From Planctomycetaceae bacterium (GTDB taxonomy: Bacteria; Planctomycetota; Planctomycetia; Pirellulales; UBA1268), in assembly GCA_947464585.1 (NCBI GenBank), contig CANHYS010000017.1:1-12634 (forward strand): a stretch of DNA of 12,634 bases, read 5' to 3'. Positions 1-6,291 of this stretch are shown here, one piece after another. Each line of letters begins with the position of its first letter. Positions within the stretch are counted from its first letter, which is position 1. Position numbers and translations under genes: made by a program. Below the pieces are notes generated by a model. The model saw only the letters and a program-made list of their open reading frames with translations. It did not search any database and had not been told where the DNA came from.

Positions 1-1022
1 AAGAGCTTGGCCGTAAACTGGTCGCCACCGGTGGTCGTGACGTCATCGATATCAGCTCGGAGGTCCTGCAGGGCCATCTCCTCCGCCAGCCGCCGCCGCT
101 CCCGGACCGTCTCCACAATCTGCTGCTGCCGGCGGGCCACGAGGCGATCGATGCTGCCCAGGGCGGCCGCGGCTACGGCGAGTCCCACGGCGAACGGCAC
201 CGCCGTCCGCCACCAGCCCGTGCTCTCCGGTGTCGGCACCTGCACCGCGAGATCGGCCGGCGGTGGTTCGAATGCAGTGCTCGCCGAGGCCGCGCGTGTG
301 CCGGGCGGGATGACCAGGCGATCGACCACCGGCATGCCGCCACCGGCGACGATTCGCCCGCGTTCCATCCAGAGCTGTCGGTCGGCGATCGCCGCGACCG
401 CCGGGTCGTGTGTCACCACGACGATGGCCGTGGTGCCCGCCGCCTTGATCTCAGACAGAATGCGGACGATCTCCTGTTCCGCAAAGAGATCGAGGTCGTT
501 GGTCGGCTCGTCGGCAAGGATCACGCGGGGCTCCGTCGCCAGCGTGCGGGCCAGCGCCACCCGCCGCTGCTGGCCGCCCGAGAGCTCAGCCGGATAGGCG
601 TCCCAACGCTCCGCAAGGCCGACTTGGGCCAGCATCTCCTGTGCCTTGGCGGATGCCGCGTCGCGATCCCGGCCGGCGATCAATTGCGGCAGCATCACGT
701 TGTCGATCACCCGCAGCCCGGGCAACAAAACGCTCTCCTGGAGCAAAAATCCGATCTGCTCCGCACGGGCTGTCTGGATTTCATGGGGCCGAAGGCTGGT
801 CCATGGGCGTCCTCGAAAGGAAACGCTGCCGCTCGTCGGCGCACACAGCCCGCCCAGCAGGGCGAGCAGCGTCGATTTTCCTGATCCCGAACGACCACAG
901 ATCGCGACACACTCACCGGGAGCAACCTGCACCGAGACGCCGTCCACGGCGGCGATCGTGCCGCGGCGGGTCGTGTAGGCGAGGTCGGCGTTCCGCGTCT
1001 CGATGACGGGCTGAATGGTCAT
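1..1022 (-). CDS. LolD/MacB-type ABC transporter ATPase with C-terminal membrane/coiled-coil extension (3' end outside window)
   Basis: ATP-hydrolysing subunit of a type VII (LolCDE/MacB-like) ABC transporter, expected to drive the FtsX-type permease encoded just upstream. The ATPase core fills about residues 5-225: Walker A GRSGSGKS (43-50), Q-loop Gln95, signature LSGGQ (147-151), Walker B VILADEPT (167-174), D-loop NDLD (175-178) and H-loop His205. All catalytic residues are present. LolD proteins normally end near here (about 220-230 aa). This one continues with a Pro/Ala-rich linker (about 236-268), a hydrophobic segment starting WWRTAVPFAVG (270-291) and a charged helical stretch rich in Arg, Gln and Glu (293-325). 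At least 340 codons are present and the frame is still open at base 1, so the C-terminus is missing. The start ATG (1022-1020) overlaps the stop of the permease gene as ATGA, indicating translational coupling. The ATPase identity is secure; the cargo and the role of the extension are unknown. Confidence 0.93.
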   Translation of the reverse strand, partial: MTIQPVIETRNADLAYTTRRGTIAAVDGVSVQVAPGECVAICGRSGSGKSTLLALLGGLCAPTSGSVSFRGRPWTSLRPHEIQTARAEQIGFLLQESVLLPGLRVIDNVMLPQLIAGRDRDAASAKAQEMLAQVGLAERWDAYPAELSGGQQRRVALARTLATEPRVILADEPTNDLDLFAEQEIVRILSEIKAAGTTAIVVVTHDPAVAAIADRQLWMERGRIVAGGGMPVVDRLVIPPGTRAASASTAFEPPPADLAVQVPTPESTGWWRTAVPFAVGLAVAAAALGSIDRLVARRQQQIVETVRERRRLAEEMALQDLRADIDDVTTTGGDQFTAKL

Positions 1023-2251
1023 GAGCCCTCCCCGCGGACGAGTGCCCACGCCTCGCGGCCCGCGGCGATCGCCGCCGCCACCACCGCCGCCACGACGGCG
1101 GCCGTGGTCACCAGCAGCAGGCTGATCAGCCCAAACCAGAGACATTCCACCAGCGTGGGCTCGACAAAGGGAATCTCACGGCGAATGAGCAGGAATCCGA
1201 CCGTGCGGATGAATGCGGCCAGCAACGCGGCCGCGACCACGACGCCCACGAGCCCCCCGGCGAGGGCCGCAACAGCCGCCTCCACAGCCACCACCATGAT
1301 GATGTCGCCACGGCCGAGCCCGAGCGAAAGCATCAGCCCAAGCTCACGCCGCCGCTCGGCGAGCATGCCCGTGTAGGCCACGCCCACGAGCACGGCCGGC
1401 GCGAGCAGGCACACGACGAGCAGCGCGAGGGAACTCCGCGTGAGGGCCGCGACCGCCTGCCGCACGTCGATCTGGCTGCCGTTGCCGGTCGTCACGCCGA
1501 CACCTGCAACCGTCGCCAGCGCAAACCGCAGCTCGTCCGGACCACGGCCCGCGGCAAGTCGCACGAGCACCCCGCTCGGTGCGGCGATCGCGTCTCGAAC
1601 CAGCGGCGTGCCGGCGGCATCCACGCATCCCGCGTCGCCCAGCCGGTCTGCCGTATCCCCCGCCATGAACAGCGACCGCTCGAATGGCCCCGAGCCGGTG
1701 AGTCCGAGCCGACCGTACACCACCAGATCGACTCCCTGGATCGTGAACCGTTCTCCCACCCGCTCCGGCCGCCGTCCACCGACGATCACGTCGCCGCACG
1801 TGAACGGCCTGGCGAGCGACTCGACGATCCACGGTCGAACGGTGAAGTCGGTTGCCGCATCAAACACCACCACGTCGATGGGGAGGTGGCCGGCCGCGTC
1901 GGCCAGTTGAAGCGTCGACTGGCCGGCCACGCGTTCCACCACCGGGAGACCGGCGATGCGGGCGACTGTTTCAGGCAACAGCGTCGCCCGCGACGGCTCG
2001 ACTGTCAGCAGGGACGGCGTGAGATTGGCGGTGACGCCCTCCGGCAGGACGACCGCATCGGCGCCGAGCCGTAGAAGACTCTGATCCAGCGACCTGCCAA
2101 TCGACGTCTGGAAGACGAGCGACCCGAAGGTCGTCGCTCCTGCGACAGCGATCCCGGCGGCCAGCAGGCCAAGCCGCCATGGCCGGCGGATGGCGTCGGT
2201 GACCGCCATCCGCGCGAGCGTGAGGCCGTATCCGCGGGCACTCCTCGCCAT
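1019..2251 (-). CDS. FtsX/MacB-type ABC transporter permease
   Basis: Inner-membrane permease of the LolC/E-MacB-FtsX class, 410 aa, partner of the ATPase downstream. One membrane helix lies near the N-terminus (about 27-47), followed by a periplasmic domain of some 220 residues with two cysteines (about residues 152 and 209), then a C-terminal FtsX domain with three hydrophobic segments (about 273-295, 318-350 and 371-397). Between the first two of these sits the hallmark cytoplasmic loop ERRRELGLMLSLG (about 300-312). The organisation of 1 + 3 helices fits the family. The reading frame is open further upstream to a TTG at 2263, but the ATG at 2251 shares a base with the stop of the preceding gene (TAATG) and is the better start. 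No clear Shine-Dalgarno is visible, which fits re-initiation. Transporters of this class move lipoproteins, peptides or mechanical signals across the envelope rather than small solutes. The substrate cannot be read from the sequence. Confidence 0.92.
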   Translation of the reverse strand: MARSARGYGLTLARMAVTDAIRRPWRLGLLAAGIAVAGATTFGSLVFQTSIGRSLDQSLLRLGADAVVLPEGVTANLTPSLLTVEPSRATLLPETVARIAGLPVVERVAGQSTLQLADAAGHLPIDVVVFDAATDFTVRPWIVESLARPFTCGDVIVGGRRPERVGERFTIQGVDLVVYGRLGLTGSGPFERSLFMAGDTADRLGDAGCVDAAGTPLVRDAIAAPSGVLVRLAAGRGPDELRFALATVAGVGVTTGNGSQIDVRQAVAALTRSSLALLVVCLLAPAVLVGVAYTGMLAERRRELGLMLSLGLGRGDIIMVVAVEAAVAALAGGLVGVVVAAALLAAFIRTVGFLLIRREIPFVEPTLVECLWFGLISLLLVTTAAVVAAVVAAAIAAGREAWALVRGEGS

Positions 2252-3864
2252 TACACGGTGCAACTGCGGCTCAACTTCAGCTGCTCGACCGTCGACGGCA
2301 CGATCACGCAGTCATGATGGCCGCCGAAGTTCGGCATGTAGCCCACCTGCTCGAGGGTGTCCTGCCGGAAGACGAAGGCCCCTGCCTCCATCCGCTGGAA
2401 ACCGGAAAAGATCACGATGGCATACTTGCCGTCGTAGGTCGTGCACGAAGTCTGGCAGTCCACGCCGATGTTCCGGAACTTCTTGATGACCTTCCAGCTC
2501 TTCGTGTCGACCACCACGAGATCTGACTTCATCGGCTTCGGCCGCAGGATGGTGACGAAGCATTTCGTGCCGTCGGTGGAATAGTTGATGTGGAACGGCG
2601 AAGGATACTCCCCCTTCCATTCGGCGTCCTTGACAAACGTCACTCGCTTCCACTGCCGCGGATCGGCGGCCGACGTGTCGAACACAGCCACGTTGTTCGC
2701 CCGCAGGTTGTTCATGATGCAGAGGTGGTTCCCGGTGGGATTGAAGCCCGATTCGTGGATCGGGTTGCCCACGGCCGGCAGATCGACCACCCAGGTGTCG
2801 GGGCTGCTCGACACCTTCTCCAGCTTCCAGTTATCCGGCATTCCCTCGTTGGCCTGAAGGAAGCAGACCGGCTCGAAGGTGGTGCGATCGACGATGAATC
2901 CGCCGCCGCACATGCGCAGGCCCATCAGCGAATAGCGGCCACGCGGGTCGTGCAGGCAGAAGTCGAGCCCGGTGAGACCACGCGGATCGTTGCCGGGCAC
3001 CTGCCCCCGCTCGACGCGGAGTTCGGCCATCGGGGCCATCTCGAAGTTGATCTTGTTGCCGGTCGTGCCCTCCAGGTCGTAGCGGCCGAGGTCGAGGCTC
3101 GGGGCGAGCCGCGTGAGGATGATCCGGCCGCCCTTCGTCCAGGTCTCACCGAGACTGTCGGCCTTCGGCACCCAGTCAGCGCGAAACGCATTGAGCACCT
3201 TCGTCTTCTCGTCGCCACGGGCCCGCGAGAAGAAAGCCACCACGTCTTTCTGGCCGTCGCCACATGCGAATCCAGTTCCGTCCGGAAACGGCACCGTATG
3301 AACGCCGAGGCCGATGCCGGTCGTCTCGGCGACGTCCTCAAGCAATTCCATCTGGCCGGTCTTGCCATCGTAGCCAACGCGATAGATGTGGTTGCCCTGC
3401 CCGGCCGTGCCGAGCATGCCGTTCTCACGGATCCTCGTCTTCAGGCCGTACATCAGGATGTTGTCGCCCCCCTGGGTCGAGTTGATGAACTCGAACCCCT
3501 TGTACGGATCGCCGGAGTCGGCGGGAAACGCGGCGAGATGGTGGGAGATCGGGCAGCTGTCGCCGTAATTCCAGTAGGAGATCCAGGCGAGCGTCTTCTG
3601 CGTGGCGAGATCGACTGCGTGCGTGCCGCCGCCGAGTTTTTGCGGCGTCAGCAGGATGAAGCGGCCGAGCTTTTCACGGAGACCTTCCGAGCGGGCATCC
3701 TCCGCGGGGATTCCGTCGGCCGGTGCATCGGGAGCGGCTGCTTCGGCGGTGCGGTCGGCAGTGCGTCCGCGGTAGAGGCCGAGGGCGGTGACTCCGGCCA
3801 GACCGGCGGTGCCGTAGCGAAAGAGATTCCGGCGGGCCAGTTTCGAGTCGAATAGACGATTCAT
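2251..3864 (-). CDS. Tat-exported beta-propeller copper-enzyme candidate, thiocyanate dehydrogenase / N2O reductase-like
   Basis: Predicted periplasmic oxidoreductase, 537 aa. The N-terminus is a Tat signal: twin Arg at 11-12 (ARRNLFRYG), then a hydrophobic stretch (17-30). The rest shows repeated beta-propeller units and several isolated, motif-like histidines: ISHHLAAFP (106-114), GLGVHT (185-190), PIHESGFNP (368-376), SPFHINYS (422-429) and GGHHD (514-518). From memory of the Thioalkalivibrio paradoxus thiocyanate dehydrogenase, its active-site residues K103, H135, H206, E288, D314, H381, H437 and H528 fall on K76, H108, H189, E275, D301, H370, H425 and H516/517 here, with small offset drifts. 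H482 would fall at Cys470, in VDCQT. That enzyme is a trinuclear-copper seven-bladed propeller distantly related to N2O reductase NosZ. This protein lacks the C-terminal CuA cupredoxin domain of NosZ. It overlaps both neighbours (ATGA upstream, TAATG downstream), so it is the enzyme core of a coupled operon. The propeller fold and Tat export are well supported. Thiocyanate as substrate is an inference; another small nitrogen or sulfur compound is possible. Confidence 0.75.
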   Translation of the reverse strand: MNRLFDSKLARRNLFRYGTAGLAGVTALGLYRGRTADRTAEAAAPDAPADGIPAEDARSEGLREKLGRFILLTPQKLGGGTHAVDLATQKTLAWISYWNYGDSCPISHHLAAFPADSGDPYKGFEFINSTQGGDNILMYGLKTRIRENGMLGTAGQGNHIYRVGYDGKTGQMELLEDVAETTGIGLGVHTVPFPDGTGFACGDGQKDVVAFFSRARGDEKTKVLNAFRADWVPKADSLGETWTKGGRIILTRLAPSLDLGRYDLEGTTGNKINFEMAPMAELRVERGQVPGNDPRGLTGLDFCLHDPRGRYSLMGLRMCGGGFIVDRTTFEPVCFLQANEGMPDNWKLEKVSSSPDTWVVDLPAVGNPIHESGFNPTGNHLCIMNNLRANNVAVFDTSAADPRQWKRVTFVKDAEWKGEYPSPFHINYSTDGTKCFVTILRPKPMKSDLVVVDTKSWKVIKKFRNIGVDCQTSCTTYDGKYAIVIFSGFQRMEAGAFVFRQDTLEQVGYMPNFGGHHDCVIVPSTVEQLKLSRSCTV

Positions 3865-4655
3865 TGCGTTATTTCCGGCGAACGATTTGGACTTGGCTCT
3901 GGCATTGGCACAGCTGCTGGCCCCAATGACACATACTCTAACGGACAGCCCGCCATGGCGGCGCCCGGGATCTCGGCGAGCAGTGCTTCGGGCAATGGCG
4001 GCTCAACACGGATGCGACCTGCCAGGTCGCGAAAGCCCTGTCTGGAGATGCCGGGCCAGACAGCCTCGACGGAGCCATCTGGCTCGACGAGCGCGAAACA
4101 GCCCGCTTTGGTCACTCCCCATTCCCGTGCAAGTTCGCTTTCCGGCTGCGCGATGAACGGCATCGCCAGCCCTGTCGCCGCAGCAAAGGCGTCTGCATCC
4201 GCCACAGTCCCCTCGATGACTGCCGTGCAGGTAGCGAACTCTCGCAGGTGTGGCGCGAGAGCGGTGGCCGTGACCGCAAAGCCTTTGCTGCACTCGCAGT
4301 CTGCCTTGAGGAAGATGATGACGCCGGGGCGACCATTCGGGAGGATTGCCTCTGCAAGCGCCGCTGGCAGCCTTCTCGCACCGTTGGCATTCAGGGCTGC
4401 CGTGTCGCGAGCCGGGGCGGCATGAAGACTCAGTCCCGTGGGGGCCGCATGTTTTGGAACGTCGCGAATCCCTGTAGCCGAGAGCCCGCTCATCACGGGC
4501 GGGTTTTCAACGACAGACGCGGCGTCATCCCAGTTGACGAAGCCGCACCCTACAGCCGACAGGAACACCGCGCACGCCACCAGGCCGAGCAGGAAGCCGG
4601 TGAGCTGACCGCTTCGAGGATCCGTTCCCAGCCAACTCTGGCGCGTGGAGATCAT
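3861..4655 (-). CDS. Redoxin/thioredoxin-fold lipoprotein with CxC motif
   Basis: Predicted membrane-anchored periplasmic thiol protein, 264 aa, first gene of the four-gene operon. A hydrophobic segment (21-35) ends in a lipobox-like AVGC with Cys37 as lipid attachment site. The thioredoxin-like region begins at about residue 110 with a beta strand, GVIIFLKADCECSKGF, where the active-site position carries Cys120-Glu-Cys122 rather than the usual CxxC. It continues with a second strand containing Cys143, then ELAREWGVTKAGCFALVEPDGSV (173-196), which is typical of the redoxin/TlpA fold. Cys186 sits where the cis-proline loop is expected. The stop overlaps the start of the propeller gene as ATGA. 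TlpA- and SCO-like proteins commonly reduce or metallate copper enzymes in the periplasm, so a maturation role for the neighbouring enzyme is plausible. The CxC spacing fits neither TlpA (CxxC) nor SCO (CxxxC), so the exact subfamily is unsure. The start ATG has only a weak GGA upstream. Confidence 0.75.
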   Translation of the reverse strand: MISTRQSWLGTDPRSGQLTGFLLGLVACAVFLSAVGCGFVNWDDAASVVENPPVMSGLSATGIRDVPKHAAPTGLSLHAAPARDTAALNANGARRLPAALAEAILPNGRPGVIIFLKADCECSKGFAVTATALAPHLREFATCTAVIEGTVADADAFAAATGLAMPFIAQPESELAREWGVTKAGCFALVEPDGSVEAVWPGISRQGFRDLAGRIRVEPPLPEALLAEIPGAAMAGCPLEYVSLGPAAVPMPEPSPNRSPEITQ

Positions 4656-4688
4656 GGGGTATCCGTCCAGAGCCAGCCTGTCGGCATT

Positions 4689-4735
4689 CCCAGCGGGCTC
4701 GCGCCGACCCAGCGGGCTCGCGCCGACCCAGCGGG
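4689..4735. repeat. Tandem repeat, 19-bp unit, about 2.5 copies
   Basis: The 19-bp unit CCCAGCGGGCTCGCGCCGA occurs at 4689-4707 and again, identical, at 4708-4726. A third partial copy, CCCAGCGGG, follows at 4727-4735. The repeat lies in the divergent promoter region and is not part of any convincing reading frame. It could be a set of regulator sites or a mobile/slippage-type intergenic repeat. Confidence 0.85.
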
Positions 4736-4741
4736 TCGGCG
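4721..4741. other. Perfect 9-bp inverted repeat (hairpin) at the end of the tandem repeat
   Basis: CGCCGACCC (4721-4729) and GGGTCGGCG (4733-4741) are exact reverse complements separated by AGC. There is no T-run on either side, so this is not a standard intrinsic terminator for either gene. It may be an operator-like palindrome or a structured RNA element in the 5' leader of one of the flanking genes. Confidence 0.6.
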
Positions 4742-4823
4742 ACCCGTGGCATCGTGAGCGAGTCGCCCTGCCGCTGTTCCCACTACAATACAGCAGCGCT
4801 TCGTCCCATCAAAAGGCTGCCCC

Positions 4824-6047
4824 ATGAACACTCCCGCCCACGCGTCTGATTCTGCTCCATCGACGCCCCGGACGACCGTCGGAGGCGGCTCCGTCCGTCG
4901 CGACTTCCTCGCCGGCATGGCGGGCATGGCCGGCGCGGCTGGCCTCTTCGCCGCCGTTCGCGACTCCGCAGCCGGCGACGTCGCCTTCATGAACAACGTT
5001 CCCGACCCGCTGCTCGGCGAGGAGGAGTTGCCGACGTTCCGCTTCGCCCTCGAGAAGTCGGAGGGCCGCACGCAGGGTGGAGGCGTCGCGAAGGAAGCGA
5101 CCGTCAAGCAGCTGCCGATCTCGAAGGGGATCGCAGGCGTCTCGATGCGGCTCGAAACGGGCGCGATGCGCGAACTCCACTGGCATGCCACCGCCGCCGA
5201 GTGGGCGTTTGTCGTCAGCGGCAGGGTTCGCACCACGGTGGTCGATCCGCAGGGCCGTTCCGAGACGAACGATTTTCAGCCGGGCGATATCTGGTATTTC
5301 CCGCGTGGGCACGGCCACATGCTGCAGTGCCTCGGAAACGAGCCCTGTTTCTTCATCCTCGTGTTCGACAACGGCTACTTCTCCGAGTTTGGCACGTTCA
5401 GCGTCTCCGACTGGATCGGCCACGTGCCGGCGGCGGTGCTGGCCAAAAACTTTCGCGTGCCGGAGGCGACATTCCAGGCGTTTCCCCGGCAGGAGGTCTA
5501 CTTCGCGAAGGGGCCGGTGCCGCCGGAGCCCGCCGCCGTGCCGCTCCAAGGGATCAAGCCGCCGCCCCTCACCCATCGGCACTCGCTCCTCTCACAGGCG
5601 CCGCTGCACACGTTCGCCGGTGGTCGTGAGTGGCGGGTCGAGGCGAAGGACTTCCCGATCTCGCAGACGATCACCGGGGTCGTGCTCGAACTGGAGTCGG
5701 CCGCCCTCCGCGAACTCCACTGGCATCCCAACGCCGACGAGTGGCACTATCTCCTCTCCGGCCGCGTGCGAGTGACGCTCTTTGGCTCGCGCGGGCGGTA
5801 CCGCGAGGAGACGCTCGACGCCGGTGACGTCGGTTACATTCCGCAGGGCTACGGCCACTCGATCGAGAACATCGGCAGCGGGAACGCTCGCATCCTGATT
5901 GCCTTCAACTCTGGGGAATACGAGACGATCGACCTGTCCCAACTGTTGGCCGCCCAACCGCCCGATGTATTGGCAACGAACTTTGGCCGGCCGGCGGCCA
6001 CGTTCGACGCCTTTCCCAAGGCCGACGTGTTTATCAGCGGGGACTGA
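4824..6047 (+). CDS. Tat-exported bicupin, oxalate decarboxylase-type
   Basis: Predicted periplasmic bicupin, 407 aa, of the OxdC family (Mn-dependent conversion of oxalate to formate and CO2). It has a Tat signal, RRDFLAGMAG (25-34), with a hydrophobic tail to about 45. The N-terminal cupin has the metal ligands His119, His121, Glu126 and His165, preceded by Arg116 in MRELHWH, which matches the key Arg92 of Bacillus OxdC. The C-terminal cupin has His299, His301, Glu306 and His345, again with RELHWH. The lid that carries the proton-donor Glu162 in OxdC (SENST) appears here as SEFGT (187-191). The glutamate is kept (Glu188) but the next two residues differ. That favours decarboxylase-type chemistry while leaving the substrate open. 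The ATG at 4824 is set by AAGG 7 bases upstream. The gene stands alone on the plus strand, back to back with the copper-enzyme operon. Bicupin identity is firm; the specific reaction is likely but not proven. Confidence 0.88.
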   Translation: MNTPAHASDSAPSTPRTTVGGGSVRRDFLAGMAGMAGAAGLFAAVRDSAAGDVAFMNNVPDPLLGEEELPTFRFALEKSEGRTQGGGVAKEATVKQLPISKGIAGVSMRLETGAMRELHWHATAAEWAFVVSGRVRTTVVDPQGRSETNDFQPGDIWYFPRGHGHMLQCLGNEPCFFILVFDNGYFSEFGTFSVSDWIGHVPAAVLAKNFRVPEATFQAFPRQEVYFAKGPVPPEPAAVPLQGIKPPPLTHRHSLLSQAPLHTFAGGREWRVEAKDFPISQTITGVVLELESAALRELHWHPNADEWHYLLSGRVRVTLFGSRGRYREETLDAGDVGYIPQGYGHSIENIGSGNARILIAFNSGEYETIDLSQLLAAQPPDVLATNFGRPAATFDAFPKADVFISGD

Positions 6048-6291
6048 CGTCTTCAGCCGCGGCGGCCTGTGCGGCGAACCGGTGGAGTTGGTCTCCTGCG
6101 AGAGACGACCGGTGATTCCAGCGGCGCGGCGAGGTGCGTGAGACTATTCTGCGCCGGCCGCAAGCGAGAGCGACTGGGCTGCAGCCGCATACGCCCGTTC
6201 CCTTGATGACCTTTTGCTCCTAAGCCCTCACATCGCTTGGCACAGGAAATCCACCCCGGACAGAGCAATCTATCCTGTCAAGATAGGCACG

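Larger units (their letters stand above)
4656..4823. promoter_or_regulatory. Divergent intergenic control region
   Basis: This 168-bp gap separates the minus-strand copper-enzyme operon from the plus-strand bicupin gene, so promoters for both must lie in or near it. On the plus strand a -10-like TACAAT occurs at 4784-4789, with no convincing -35 hexamer at the right spacing. AAGG at 4813-4816 lies 7 bases before the bicupin ATG and is its likely Shine-Dalgarno. The middle holds a tandem repeat and a hairpin (listed separately). No promoter for the minus-strand operon could be picked out with confidence. Confidence 0.45.

Noticed and set aside
2590..3855. 421-codon open frame on the plus strand, antisense to the propeller gene
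   Set aside because: It is a high-GC shadow frame: the minus-strand protein has a clear signal peptide, motif structure and operon overlaps, while the plus-strand translation is His/Arg-rich without any domain pattern.
4809..5582. 257-codon open frame on the minus strand, antisense to the bicupin
   Set aside because: The plus strand carries a Tat signal and both cupin metal motifs; the minus frame is a composition artefact.
6270..6286. Small inverted repeat CTATC...GATAG downstream of the orphan gene stop
   Set aside because: Only 5 bp of stem with a 7-base loop and no T-run; too weak to call a terminator.
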